A program made the translations under genes and the position numbers. From Mesotaenium endlicherianum (lineage: Eukaryota; Streptophyta; Zygnematophyceae; Zygnematales; Mesotaeniaceae): a stretch of DNA of 64,000 nt. Under the pieces are notes generated by a model that worked only from the letters and a program-made list of their open reading frames with translations, was not told the DNA's origin and did no database searches. The DNA lies in the NCBI GenBank assembly GCA_009602735.1, contig WELA01003891.1:331567-395566 (forward strand), written 5' to 3'. Below are positions 11,182 to 22,327 of the stretch, in pieces (the first letter of the stretch is position 1; each line of letters starts with the position of its first letter).

Positions 11182-11346
11182 GCCATCTTACCAAGATGGA
11201 CTCTACGGGAGCACATAACAGCGTTCGTGCTGCGATCCACCTGCGTGGAATATATGAAGGTGCTGTGAGTAAATATTAAACTTTGACCACCCAATCAGCA
11301 CACGGTTGAGCTTCTTTGAGGCTGCGACCAGCAAAGATTAGCTACG

Positions 11347-11601
11347 CTAATACAAGACACTCGTGAGGTGCTTTTTAAGCCTGCTACTACTTTCCCGAGT
11401 AAAAGTTGCCTTCTGTATGTCACTATCCGCAACTCCTGCATCGGGTCCAACACTCGCGTGTGATCCTACAAAAAGTTTACCAGTCGATGGGTCAACACCT
11501 GCACCGTCCTGGTCCATCGGAGAACCTTCGCAAACTTTTCTTCTTGTCCTCTGAGCAGCGGGTTCTTTTTTCGCCTGGCTTACTTTGCCTGAGGTAGTCA
11601 T
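11347..11601 (-). CDS. Hypothetical 84-residue ORF upstream of mTERF4
   Basis: An ATG-started minus-strand ORF lying 165 bp upstream of the mTERF4-like start. It begins with a basic segment (SQAKKEPAAQRTRRK) and then a Gly/Asp/Ser-rich part. I recognise no domain. It may be a first exon, an upstream ORF in the mTERF4 leader, or chance. An overlapping plus-strand ORF of similar length has no better claim. Confidence 0.2.
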   Translation of the reverse strand: MTTSGKVSQAKKEPAAQRTRRKVCEGSPMDQDGAGVDPSTGKLFVGSHASVGPDAGVADSDIQKATFTRESSSRLKKHLTSVLY

Positions 11602-12639
11602 TAATGTCGCAACTTAAAGAAGTTTGACGGCACGACACGCGTGGCGCAAGTCACGGCTACCTCAGGTACGGATAATCTAACTCACCGACCAAATTGCTAA
11701 CAAGTGCAAGGTCAACGCTGAAAGCATAATCACACATGTGAGGAGTGACTGTGACTGGTCAAACCCAACTCTCAATGATGGCCGGGGAATTGACAGAGTT
11801 TGGCTGCAACTTGCAAGGTTGACCCCATCAAGACCTACAAACAGGTCCACGCTAGCAGCTGCTAAGTCAGCAGTGCTGACGAGCAGTAATTGCTACCACG
11901 TCTACCAAGTCAGACCACGGTGAGAGGACAGGCCAAGTCAGCCATAGTCCATGAGCACGGCAGCCACGACGGAGCTGCTACGCTAAGAGACATGGGCTCA
12001 ACGGTTGCATCAACATGCATGCTGACCAAAACGGTTAAGCTGTCATGAGTGATAACTACGAGGCTTGCTGCATGCTAAGTGACGCGACATAAGTTAAGCT
12101 TATCGGCAAATTCGAGAGAAAGTGCATGCATGGTGCCTGTGATAGGCACGAGCCTCCTCGCTTTCCCTTATTTTTGCCTCGCACATTTTGCCAAGAAGCA
12201 GAAAGAAGAAGCGAAGGAGAAGGAAGGAGAAGAGAAGGCGCAAAGAAGGAGTTTCCAAGGTCGCAAAAAGACCGAGAAGACACGTCTCTGTCGACGCTTG
12301 AAGATTCCCTTTCAAATTATAGGAAATTTAAGAGCTAGGAGTTCCCAAGAGGGAATTTTTGTTAAAATGATAAAGAGCTTGGAGATAGGATCTCAATTGT
12401 CGAATTGTTGAAAGCAAGAGCAAAGTTGGCAAAAAAGACCCTCAGTGAAAAATTAGTCCAACCTGCGGTGAAGAACTGGCAGGCGCGGCTAAGACCAAAA
12501 GACTCAAGCCAGACTAGCATAGGTGCTGTAGATTTCAGGTTTTGTAAGCTGGAACTTTTATAAGTAAAGCAAAAATCCTGGTGGGCAGTTTCCTTTGAAA
12601 CTTGACATTACTTGTTGACTTGCTTAGACGTAATTTTTG
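11602..12639. other. Gene-free stretch
   Basis: About 1 kb without a credible gene. A purine-rich run (AG-rich, about 12190-12290) explains the Lys/Glu-rich ORFs there. Possible promoter region of the minus-strand genes, but no specific element can be named. Confidence 0.4.
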
Positions 12640-13120
12640 CAAACTAGAATTTAGTTAACTGAACACCATTCAACTTGGGCGAAAGTCTATGTCATGAGTT
12701 ATTCACTCTTGAGTCAAGGTTGACGTACAAAATTGAGTCACACATGTGTAAATTATCAATCTAGGAGGACCAACTTTCATTTGAGTTTGTCCATCCATAT
12801 GTTGACCTTTTATAGGTTTCTAAGTCCTGAAAGTGTAGCACGTCAAGTCACCTTCCAAATGGCACTGGTTTTGCGTCATTTTGTCAAGGATCAAACGAGA
12901 TGTGTGCGATCTTGTGCGCGCCACGTACTGGCCCTAACGAAATTCCACCAAAGGCCAACTTGTGACTCAATGTGCCCAAAAGTCACATTGTTGGCTCTTC
13001 GTGACCCCAAAAATATCCCTTGCATTTTGATAGCTATTGTGCATCATTGAAGCTATAAGTTGGCGACTGCATCACCTACCCTCAGAGGAAGCTTCCTCAG
13101 TTCCATATCTACTTTTGAGA
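12640..13120 (+). repeat. Dispersed repeat D, copy 1
   Basis: This segment resembles 54455-55010, inside the piggyBac-type element PB1. Shared words in the same order include gaggttgacgtacaaaat, ccacatgtgtg, tgtgactcaatgtgccca, acattgttggct and gaggaagcttcctca. The similarity is interrupted at 13128 by the long terminal repeat of element A3. It may be the remnant of another piggyBac copy, or an independent repeat that also inserted into PB1. No TTAA-flanked terminus is visible upstream. Confidence 0.6.
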
Positions 13121-13127
13121 AATTATC

Positions 13128-13840
13128 TGTAATAAATCAGTATATTGTGACATATATTATTCAATTAAATATAATAAGTAATTAAGTTCAGTCTGCTGAA
13201 TTGTGGTTGATATTTAGTCTGCTGGACTCTTGGTAAGTTTCGGGATAATGACTCAGTCGATGGCAGCAGGCTGAAGTCAACTTAGATCAGCTTGCTGACA
13301 CATTCTTTGACAGTTAGCTGACTGCCGTACTCGGTATCGGTGAACTGCCTAGATATGCATCCAAGTGTGATATGCTAGATGAATGGCCAGAGGATACCCT
13401 TGGGTGGATGGCGATTCGGGATGATGAAAAATGTCTGTGGATTTGGTTAGCCGAGGTCCTACCGACGTGGTTAACTCTTGGGTAGACGGTGCCATCGCAC
13501 TTGCCGTTGACCAGTAAACTTATCCCATATACATAGGTTAGGTGATGCTCTCGAGTTTGGCATTCAAACCGAGGTCAACTCTTTCGTATTGCTTACTGAG
13601 AGGACTAAATTCAAGGCGAGAAGCCATTGATACGAATTGTCTTTTGACCTTGCTTATATATGAGTTTACTGATTGCATAACTGATGCGCATTCACTTGTA
13701 TTTGACTTATGAATACTGGAACGCTAGTTATGAAGTCTTGTGCTGATTACTAGGTAATCGGAAAACTTTATAAGGTTACTTGTTGACTTAAAGATCTTTT
13801 ATTAATTGTTAATCGTCTACTGGTAAGTCGAGGCATTTCA
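13128..13840 (+). repeat. 5' LTR of A3
   Basis: About 713 bp, starting TGTAATAAATC and ending GCATTTCA. It is the reverse complement of the LTRs of A1 and A2, so it reads in the plus direction. It is clearly more diverged from them than A1's two LTRs are from each other. Confidence 0.85.
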
Positions 13841-13841
13841 G

Positions 13842-13853
13842 TGGTATCGGAGC
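13842..13853 (+). other. Primer-binding site of A3
   Basis: TGGTATCGGAGC lies one base after the LTR. It resembles the plant initiator-methionine tRNA binding site (usually TGGTATCAGAGC) with G for A. Confidence 0.7.
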
Positions 13854-13876
13854 TGGTGTCACAGTTTTCTTTTGTA

Positions 13877-14763
13877 TGGTAAGGACGCGGTCTCAAACTA
13901 GCAACTCTCGAGATATGGAGGATTAAGCTGATGAGAATAGAGAGGTTCTACGCGAGAATGAAGATGTAAAATCTCGCATTTATGCTGAAGTACTTGCAGC
14001 TAAAGAGGCTAAAGAAGCCGAGGAAACGGCGGCAGCCCTCGTTGCAGTAGCAGTTCAGCAAGCTAAAGAAGATCTCATTAGAATAGAGCTTGAACAAATA
14101 GCTAAGATAGAGGAGGAAGTAGATGCTGAAAAGCGGCGTCTGGCTGACAACGGAACGGTTGAAGAGATGATGGCAGAAATGGCCAATCTCCAAAACCAAC
14201 CCCCTGCTGGAGCTACTACTGTACCTCTCACCCAGATAAATAGACAATTAGGCAAGGCAGGAATTGCTAATGCAGCAGCAAGAGGATATGCCAAAGCTGT
14301 TGCTGAGCGATTGAATGCTGCTGCTGCTGCTATGGTTGGATTGCAACCTCAGAATGTTGATTTGGGTGCATTGTTCGTGCAAATGCAATCTCAAATGACA
14401 ATGGTGTATCAGCCCCAACAGGAAGACTAGAGAATTATGATGGCATGGTACGTGAGAAAGACTAACTGGGGTCTCACACTACTGGTGGTGGCAGGAGGCC
14501 TATCAGGCCCAAGCCAAAGCCACCTCAGGATGATGACCCTAAGGGGACAAAAAGTATTACCTAATAAAGTTTCTCGGTGATGTTGAGCAGTGGCTGGAGA
14601 ATTATCCAGACATGCAAGATTTTGAAAAGATCAGACACACCAATGCTCTGCTGAAAGGCAACGCAACAGACTGGTGGCTCTTCTACAAAGGTGAACGTAA
14701 GGCTAAACAACTCGGTGACCCTACATGGGAAGAGTTCGTTGAGCAGTTGCATGAGAAGTTCAA
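13877..14763 (+). pseudogene. A3 gag, N-terminal part
   Basis: Related to the gag of A1 and A2: a start resembling MVRTRSQTSNSRDME, an Ala/Glu-rich helical segment, and the conserved capsid words EQWLENYPD and TDWWLFYKGERKAKQLGDP. The copy is a fossil. The DNA transposon T follows directly. Confidence 0.75.
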
Positions 14764-14811
14764 TCGCATGCACCACGCGCGGGCCAAATGACAGACACTT
14801 AATTTTGGCGC
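14764..14811 (+). repeat. Left terminal inverted repeat of T
   Basis: The words CATGCA, GGCCAAATG, GACACTTA and TTTTGGCGC occur in this order. They recur inverted at the right end with small spacing differences. A perfect palindrome (ggtaccaatttggtacc, 14816-14832) follows just inside. Confidence 0.55.
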
Positions 14812-14832
14812 TGGGGGTACCAATTTGGTACC

Positions 14833-15486
14833 GTTCGCTTTCGCTCGCGACTCTTTTGTGGAATATAAGAACGCGTGCAGCAGCTCACTTAGCTTCTTTG
14901 TAATTCTCTGTACACGCTCTTAGCACTTGATATTTCTATATAAAAGTAGTTACGAACTTAAGGGCAAACACCTTACAGCAAAAAAAAAGACTTGACATGA
15001 AGTGTGGAGGCACTTACCACTAAATGAAAGTGGCGGATTCACGAGTGTAGAGCCAATAGAAGGTAAAACTCCAGCTCTTTTTGCTACACTCCCGCCCCGT
15101 TAACTTTCAGTAGTGTTAATTATAATGTTTGTTATTTGCATACGGATTTGGAGTATATTCACTTCGTGAATTTCTAAACGGATCCGTATTGAGATACTTA
15201 GAGATGATTTTGTGAGGAGGGGTACAAGCGGCCTGGGAAACAAAGAGAAGTGTGAGTGTCAATATAAGCTGCATATGATGGAGGAAAGATTCATTTTTAC
15301 TCAATTCTCGCCTATTTTAGTGTCGCGCACATATTAGGGGTCATCAGAAGTCTAACAGTAAGTTTTCACTTACCTGAAATCGAGCACAAGAGCAGTACTA
15401 GTAGCTTTTTAGTACTCAACTACTAGTTATTTGGCTCTAACTTCATATTCTTTGGCTTGGGGCTAGGACTGTCAGAGACAGGCCGC
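14833..15486. other. Left noncoding region of T
   Basis: About 650 bp between the left terminal repeat and the zinc-ribbon ORF. No credible gene is present; it probably holds the promoter of the plus-strand gene. Confidence 0.35.
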
Positions 15487-15654
15487 ATGGCGTCATTCCC
15501 CAACTACTGCAGCAGCTGTGGTGCACAAAGAGGTGTGGGACTTTCCTACTGTCAGAACTGCAATAAGTCATTCATGCGGGCTGTAGAATTGGACCCTATG
15601 GACTGGCTTGTTAACTATAAGAGAACGTGTCTACAAGAAGATAGGTTGCACTCC
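15487..15654 (+). CDS. T plus-strand ORF, N-terminal zinc-ribbon segment
   Basis: From the ATG at 15487 the frame reads MASFPNYCSSCGAQRG, then a second pair (YCQNCNKSF), a four-cysteine zinc ribbon with two CxxC knuckles about 14 residues apart. It continues DPMDWLVNYKRTC up to the insertion point of A1 at 15654. This type of ribbon binds zinc and often nucleic acid or protein partners. Sequence resuming after A1 at 24628 is also coding-like on the plus strand but in another frame, so the gene is decayed or spliced. No homologue recognised. Confidence 0.5.
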
Positions 15655-16374
15655 TAAAATGAATCGACTTACCAAATAGGCGATTAACAATTAATAAAGA
15701 TCTTTATATCAGCAAGTAATCTTTATGGTATTTCCGTTAACTGGTTTAACGGCAAAGGACAATACACTAGCAGGGAATCATACTCGTAAGTCAAATGCGA
15801 GTAAACTAGCATCAATGATGCAAATCAGTAAACTCATACATAAGCAAGGTTAGAAGACAGTGCGTATCAGTGGCTTCTCGCCTTGGATTCAGATCTCTCT
15901 CAGTAAGCTATACAAGAGAGTTGGCCTCGTCCCCGAACGCCGAACTCGAGAGCAATGTCTAACGTATGTACATGGAATGAGTTTACTGTTCAACGGTCAG
16001 TGCGATGGCACCGCCTACCCGGGAGTTAACCACGTCGGTAGGACCTCGGTTAACCAAATCCACCGCCATCTCCCATCATCCCGAATCGCCATCCATCATA
16101 GGGATGTCATCTGACCATTCATCTAACATACCACACTTAGATGCATATCGAGGCAGTTCGCTGCTACCGAGTACGGAAGTCAGCTGGCAGTCAAAGAATG
16201 TGTCAGCAAGCTGACTTAAGGTGACCTCAGCCTGCTACTTCCGGCCAAGTCATTAAACTGATATTAAGTATAAAGTCCAGCAGACTGATTGTTAACTAGA
16301 GTTCAGCAGGCTGAACTTATTTAACTATATTATTTAAATGAATATTATATCAACCAGTATACTGATTCATTACA
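15655..16374 (-). repeat. 3' LTR of A1
   Basis: A 720-bp LTR, lower-coordinate copy. Preceded by the target duplication ACTCC and followed (read on the plus strand) by the polypurine tract of the element. Confidence 0.9.
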
Positions 16375-16376
16375 AT

Positions 16377-16388
16377 CCCTCCAACTTA
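16377..16388 (-). other. Polypurine tract of A1
   Basis: TAAGTTGGAGGG on the minus strand lies two bases from the 3' LTR, the expected place for plus-strand DNA priming. The same 12-mer recurs at 18331-18342 and 18391-18402. Confidence 0.65.
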
Positions 16389-16459
16389 TCATGTTGTCGC
16401 CTCGACAACACTAACACTAATAACAGCGTGCTGTCCCTCTTATCCCCAGCCTGCTGCCC

Positions 16460-18136
16460 TTAGGAGGGAGATGCTCCTGAGGCCCTATGCTCAGGGGAGC
16501 CAGACCTCCTCCTGTCTTGGGGTCTCTTGAAGCCTGTCAGAGAAGGGGGTTCCGTGTAAGGACCCGGCGGAGAACGCAGTAACTGGGCTGCTTCCTCCTG
16601 CACTGTCCGAAGCTGAAGGGAGGCAGCCTTCTCCTGGGCAGCCCTCAAACTGACAGGTACATATACCGGCATCTCGGAAGGATGTTGCATGACATGAGCC
16701 AAGGGTACATGCCCTCTCTGCGAGGGAGATGCTGGCAGACCCCTAGCTATCTCCCGAGCAGCCCTCCTGTCTGCCCTGTCCGACTGGGTCTCCTTGCCTG
16801 GAGATGGGCTCTGTCCTCTGGCAGTCCCCAGCCAAGTGATATCCTCCTCTTGAGCGAGTTGCGGCGGGGCCCACCCCGTCTTCTCCCTTACAGGGGATGT
16901 GGCAGGTGTCAGGATCACGGCGGGGCTAGTGTCCTCCTCCTCGCCTTCCTCCTCGTCTTCCTCCGACTCCGCCTCCTCGCCGTCCCCGGGTTCCTCTGAG
17001 ACTTCTGGGGTCTCCTCTGTCCGCTGCTCCAGCTCTTCCCGAGAAAAAGAATATCCTACTGACCTTCCCCTTTTGGGTGCTGGTGGGGGCTGCTGAGTCC
17101 GGACCGCATAGAGGTCCTTTTCCCCCTGCTTACTTGCCCATTTGGCATAAGCGTGCTTCCCTTTGGAGAATGACTCTCGGGCCCTGCTTCTGTCCCCCTG
17201 CATCTCTTGGCTCATGCAGTCTCTGACTCCATCCAATCTTGGGTCCCAAGCCGCAATGTGAGGGGGCAATACTATGTTCCCCTTTAGGTCTGTCAGGAAA
17301 TCCTCATCCGTCGCCCTGTCATTCTGCTGGTCCCTCATGTTGATGGTCATCCACCGCCAATCAGTGGGCTTTTGGAAGAAGGCAGCGTCTGTCTTTTTGA
17401 GAGTACAAGGGTACCAGTGCCCTGCAAAGTCCAGCTGACTGGTTTCTCTGGCCAAGAATTCCCAGCTCCTCCTCTCCACCTCATTGTACATGGCCTTGAA
17501 CCTGTTGTGGGGTGTTGAGTCCTTGAAGCTGTCCGCGTCCATGGGGATCATCCTGATGACCCTATCTGCCCCCCAGATACCAGGAATCGAGACAGCTCCT
17601 GCTTCGTTCACCTGGGCCATTGCCTTGGCCTCTCCGATGGTATATCCTACCATCCTGGCGTAATCGTGGTAGAGGAGGAGCCCTGTGCCGACCTCTATAT
17701 ACTTGTCAAAGTTTTCGGATGTCTCCCCTTCCTTCTGGAGGATTTCCTTCTGCGACTCACTGCGACTTCTCTGGGCATACTTGAAGGCCTCCTCCAGTAG
17801 ATCAAAGCCCTTGCCCAGCACCGTGTAGCGGTAGCTGCTGATTCTCCTCTGTTCTTCTTCTTCAGCCTGCTGCTTCCGCTTCTCCTCAGCTTGCCTCTCC
17901 TCCTCTGCTTTCTTGGCCTCCTCTGCAGCTTTTCTGTCCATTTCTTCCTGCCTCAGTCTGGCCTGTTCCTCCTCCTCCTTCTTCTTCTGTGCCTCCCGCT
18001 GTTGTTGGAGTCGTTGTGATTCCCGAGCGGAGATGGAAGATGATTCGATGTCTCCACGGAATTGCAAGTATTCTGCATGTGCCTCTTCCGCCCTTCTCTT
18101 CCTCTTGAGTTCCGACTTTTGAGTCATCCTGCTCAA
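16460..18136 (-). CDS. Family-A extra 3' ORF (ORF3), function unknown
   Basis: An uninterrupted sense ORF of 558 residues between pol and the 3' LTR, the position where envelope-like genes lie in some LTR elements. It has a basic start (MTQKSELKRKRRAEE), a long Glu/Gln/Lys coiled coil (about 55-115), a globular middle (about 120-350; words YTVLGKGFDLLEEAFKY, GLLLYHDYARMVGYT, RSWEFLARETSQLDFAGHWY), a strongly acidic segment (about 385-415), then an Arg/Pro-rich tail. I see no signal peptide or membrane helix, so an envelope role is unlikely. A related ORF is in A2 (33632-35298) and a fossil in A4 (52793-53626). It could be a captured host gene or a nucleic-acid-binding accessory protein. No known domain recognised. 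Confidence 0.75.
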   Translation of the reverse strand: MSRMTQKSELKRKRRAEEAHAEYLQFRGDIESSSISARESQRLQQQREAQKKKEEEEQARLRQEEMDRKAAEEAKKAEEERQAEEKRKQQAEEEEQRRISSYRYTVLGKGFDLLEEAFKYAQRSRSESQKEILQKEGETSENFDKYIEVGTGLLLYHDYARMVGYTIGEAKAMAQVNEAGAVSIPGIWGADRVIRMIPMDADSFKDSTPHNRFKAMYNEVERRSWEFLARETSQLDFAGHWYPCTLKKTDAAFFQKPTDWRWMTINMRDQQNDRATDEDFLTDLKGNIVLPPHIAAWDPRLDGVRDCMSQEMQGDRSRARESFSKGKHAYAKWASKQGEKDLYAVRTQQPPPAPKRGRSVGYSFSREELEQRTEETPEVSEEPGDGEEAESEEDEEEGEEEDTSPAVILTPATSPVREKTGWAPPQLAQEEDITWLGTARGQSPSPGKETQSDRADRRAAREIARGLPASPSQRGHVPLAHVMQHPSEMPVYVPVSLRAAQEKAASLQLRTVQEEAAQLLRSPPGPYTEPPSLTGFKRPQDRRRSGSPEHRASGASPS

Positions 18137-18451
18137 TCATAAACACAATGCAGTTAGTGAAGTCATGATATTTTGCCGCTACTGAGTGCCCTTGATGAAG
18201 AGGAACGCGATCGGGAGAGTTCCTAGTGTGGAATACCTGGTGTGAGTGAATATAAGGGAAAATTGAGTTAGAGAGCAAGTGAGTGTGAGCGCAGGTTGAG
18301 TGTGTAATATGGTGATCAGAGAATACCACTCCCTCCAACTTAATTTTAAAGGTGGGCTGCCTGTCACAACTGTCACTAACTGTCACATCCCCCTCCAACT
18401 TATATGGAGACAGGACCTCCTGTCACCTTCCCATGTCTACTGAAGGGACAG
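18137..18451 (-). other. Spacer between pol and ORF3 of A1 with two extra polypurine-like motifs
   Basis: About 315 bp without an ORF. It carries the 12-mer TAAGTTGGAGGG (minus strand) at 18331-18342 and 18391-18402, separated by a run of short gtgacag-type repeats. Possible splice or promoter signals for ORF3 could lie here, but none is distinctive. Confidence 0.6.
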
Positions 18452-21400
18452 TTAGGGCGGTGCCCCAGCCGCCCGAAGGTGGAACCGTTTCAACGCCCCT
18501 TTGGCATTGGTCAGCTGGTCTTTAAATTCCCAAGTGTCCCCAGAGGCATCGTAACCCTTCCATCGGATGAGGTACTTCATGACATATTTAGACGATCGAC
18601 GGACCGAGCGAGCGTCTAAAATCTCATCGACCTCATATTCCTCAGGATCGCCGTCCCGGACAGCGGGGACCGGTCCCGGTTGGACAGGTAACCGACCTGT
18701 GAACAGTGTATCACCTTTGATGTATGGTTCCAGGAAGGAGACATTAAAGACCGGGTGACCCTTGTAGTCAGCTGACATGTTCAGTTTGTAAGCATTCTGA
18801 CCGACACGACGTACCACCGAATATGGACCGACCCAGACAGGGCCAAGCTTTTTCTTGACCACACCAGGGAGGTACAGGTGCTGAGAATGCAGTTTGACTA
18901 AATCGCCCTTAGAAAATGTCAGCTCCCGACGGTGTTGATTAGCGTATTTTTGTTGATTTTCTTGGGCCTTGTGCAAGTTTCGTTGGACTTCTGACAGGGT
19001 GTCAGCAAACTCCTGAGTTCACTGGAGGGAGACCGGGTTGTCAATCCCTTCAGGGTGAGTTAAAGATTCCCTTAGCACATCTGGAGGAGACTTAGGGACT
19101 CTACCCAGGCTGAGTTCAAAAGGAGTCTTGCCTCGCACTGTTGACCGCAAACTGAATTTGAGGCAACAGGTCATCCCAATTATATTGTTTTTGGTTAATA
19201 TATGCTCTCAGCACCTCCTGCAGAACTCGGTTAGTTCTTTCAGTCTGCCCATCCGTCTGAGGGTGGTTTGCTGTGCTGAGCAGCTGTTTGACTCCCATGA
19301 ACCCCATTAAAGCTCTTTAGAACTTAGAGGTGAATTTTGAGTCTCTGTCTGAGATGATATTAGTAGGTAGCCCATGTTGGCATACTACATGGTTGTAAAA
19401 CTGTCTCGCTGTTTCGAGTGCAGTCACTTTGACAGTTGTGGGGATAAAAATGACCATTTTTGTCAGTTTATCCACGACTACCAGTATTGAATCATGCCCG
19501 TTGGCAGTTCTTGGTAGTGAGACCACCCAGTCCATGGATATAGTTTCCCAGCGTCCCGCTGGGATGGGTAGCGGTTGCAAGAGACCTCCGGGTGGTGTGT
19601 GCCGAGACTTATTTCTCTGACACTGGTCACAGGACTTGACATATTTCAAGACCTCCCGGGGTAACCCCTCCCAATGATAATGTTTTGCCAGTTTGCCAAC
19701 AGTTTTGGCCTGCCCCAAATGTCCACCCAGGAGACTGTCATGAGCTTGACTCAGTAAGAGAGACCTTATTTCCAAGTTATTAGGAATGACCAGCTTCAGC
19801 CTGCCTGAAGTGGTTTCAGTCACCCAGACCCCTCCCTTGAGCTTATACCCGAGTGCAGTAGCACGACACACACCAGTAGTGGGGCTGGGCTCAAATGTTG
19901 GGTCAGAAAGGTAGGCTTTCCTAAGTTGTTCAAGGAAGGACTTTTTCACCTTTAGTGAAGTGAGTGCACACAGGACTTTATCTACAGCATGCTGACTAAA
20001 GTTCCTTTCTTGCAAGTCAGGTCTTCTAGAGAGTGCATCAGCAGGATTCAACTTCCCTGGTTTGTAGTCGATCTGGACTTGGAACTGCTCCAGCATCTGG
20101 CTCCAGCGGTTCTCCCTCCTCGACAGCTTGGACTTCTTCTGAAAGTGGGTCAGAGCTAGATGATCTGTAATCACCTTAAAAGCTTTACCATGTAAGTATG
20201 CTCTCCACTGTTTGAGTACATGAATGATAGCTAGCAGCTCTTTATCATGCACTGAGTAATTAATCTCCGCTGGATTAAATTTCATAGACTCATACAACAC
20301 AGGATGCCACTCCTGCCGTACCTTACCATCCTTTGTGGTTTTGTCAGCAGGCTGCAACAAAATAGCACCCATGGCAAAATCAGAGGCATCAGTAACCACC
20401 TGCACCGGTTTGCTGGGGTCATACACGGCTAGCACTGGGGCAGAACAAAGGGCATCTTCAAGGGTCTGGAAGGCAGCCTGCTGCTCTTCCCCCCACACAT
20501 ACCCTATATCTTGCTTAGTAAGGTCAGTCAGTTTACTGGCCTTTGCGGAATAATTCTCAATAAATCTCCTATAGTAGTTAGCCAACCCGAGGAAGGATCA
20601 AACTTCAGAGACCGACTGAGGTACTGGCCAGTCCCTTATGGTCTGGACTGTCTTAGGATCCACACTGATGCCCTCTTTACTGACAACGTGGCCTAAGAAT
20701 TCAATACTTTCCTTAAAGAAATCACACTTGCTTATTTTTGCATATAAGTGATTCGTTCTTAGAGTGTCCAGGACTGTCTTTAAGTGTTCAGCGTGCTGAG
20801 CTTCATCTTTTGAGAAAATTAAAATATCATCCAGGAAAACTTGCACAAACTTATTCAAATAAGGTATGAAAATGTCATTCATAGCACCCATGAAGGTAGC
20901 AGGAGCATTAGTCAGTCCAAATGGCATCACGTTGAACTCATAGTGTCCATAACGTGTACGGAATGCAGTCTTGTGTTCATCCCCCTCAGCAATTCTGATT
21001 TGATGATAACCACTCTTAAGATCTATCTTACTGAACACCTTAGCGCCAGACAGGGTATCAAGCAAGTCCTCGATTCTGGGTAAAGCATACTTGTTCTTTA
21101 CTGTAATTCTGTTCAGGGCTCTGTAATCCACACACATCCGCATACTGCCATCCTTTTTCTTAACAAATAGGATGGGTGCGCCGTAAGGTGATTTACTGGG
21201 GGAAATATAACCATTTTCCTCAAGCTCTGCAATCTGTGTTTTCAACTCCTCGCTCTCCACATAAGACAAGCCATACGTGCGTTGCCAAGGTGGCTGACTC
21301 CCAGGTAATAGATCAATCCTATGATCTACTTCCCTCTTAGGGGGTAGTCCTGGAGGCATATTAAATACATCCGTGTACTGAGCAACAATTTTTGCAGCAG

Positions 21401-22322
21401 TAGGGTGCTCCGGAGGGCTTACCTTTTTCTCAACCACTTCTTCAGGTTGAGGAGGTACCTCTCTTAGCAGCAGACAGAACATTCTGTCTTCCTTCTGGTT
21501 CCAGCTTTTGACGAACTCCATTGCATTCAGCAACTTGCATCCTTCTGGAAGCCTCTTCTTTTCCTTCATTTGCCATCCACACAGGACAAGAGGAAGAGCA
21601 CTGGTGGGTGCCAAGTCAGTCTGCCCATCACTGGCTCCTCTCACTTTAACTGTACCTCTGCTCCAACACACTTCAGCTTGATGTCTATTAAGCCAGGACC
21701 TGCCTAGCACGAGATCATAAAAGCCAGTGTTGAGTACCTCAAATGTAAGCGTTTCAGTTAGAACTGCAATGCCAGAACCTAACTGGACCTCAATAGGCTT
21801 GGTTATAACTCCTCCCGGGATACTTGAGGCATCTCCAAGGAATATTTTTCTATTCCCTTGGGTGACAGTAGGCAGCCTTAGCCGCTTAACTAAGTCCTTG
21901 TGGATAAAAGTATGTGACGCCCCTCCGTCAACAAATGCCCTCACCTTCCTACCTGCAATCATGCAATGCAGTAGGATAGGGGGGACTGTCTTTTCCTGAC
22001 TTTCGCATTGTTCTCCTGACGTAGCAAAGAAATGTTGGACATCAGGTGGAACAAGAGCATCCAGAGTGTGCACTCTCTGGACGTCTATATTGCTGATGGT
22101 CTCCTTTATCTGGTTGTCAGGCATGCATAGTGAATCCAGTTCAGCAGGACCCATAATACCTGCTACGAGGGCAGCTAGTGACGACTCACTATCTCTAGCA
22201 TCCTCACAGTCAGTAGACTGGATTACTGACTGTTGCTGTCTTTTAAAGGTTGGTCTTTTCTCTCGACCTTGGGCAGGTGCTTGACTGGACACTGTTCTCT
22301 GTAGTGGCCTTTCTGCTGACAA
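18452..22322 (-). pseudogene. A1 pol region: protease, reverse transcriptase, RNase H, integrase, chromodomain
   Basis: Parts in 5' to 3' order on the minus strand: aspartic protease with [15 protein letters not shown]; reverse transcriptase with [11 protein letters not shown] and [10 protein letters not shown]; RNase H with [16 protein letters not shown]; integrase with an HHCC zinc finger ([26 protein letters not shown]) and catalytic-core words ([28 protein letters not shown]); and a C-terminal chromodomain (EYEVDEILDARSV, LIRWKGYDASGDTWE). The chromodomain places the family among the chromoviruses, which target particular chromatin. The region is a fossil with a few breaks. Confidence 0.9.
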
Positions 22323-22327
22323 TGGTA

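Noticed and set aside
12056-12411. Overlapping ORFs on both strands around 12.1-12.4 kb
   Set aside because: Generated by a purine-rich run; Lys/Glu-rich on one strand and Ser/Leu/Phe-rich on the other.
16682-17096. Plus-strand ORFs opposite ORF3 of A1, and similar ones opposite A2
   Set aside because: Antisense shadows of the ORF3 coiled-coil and acidic regions; Ser/Leu-rich mirror translations with no independent support.
16460-18136. ORF3 as an envelope gene
   Set aside because: No signal peptide, membrane helix or fusion-like segment; long coiled coil and acidic region point elsewhere.
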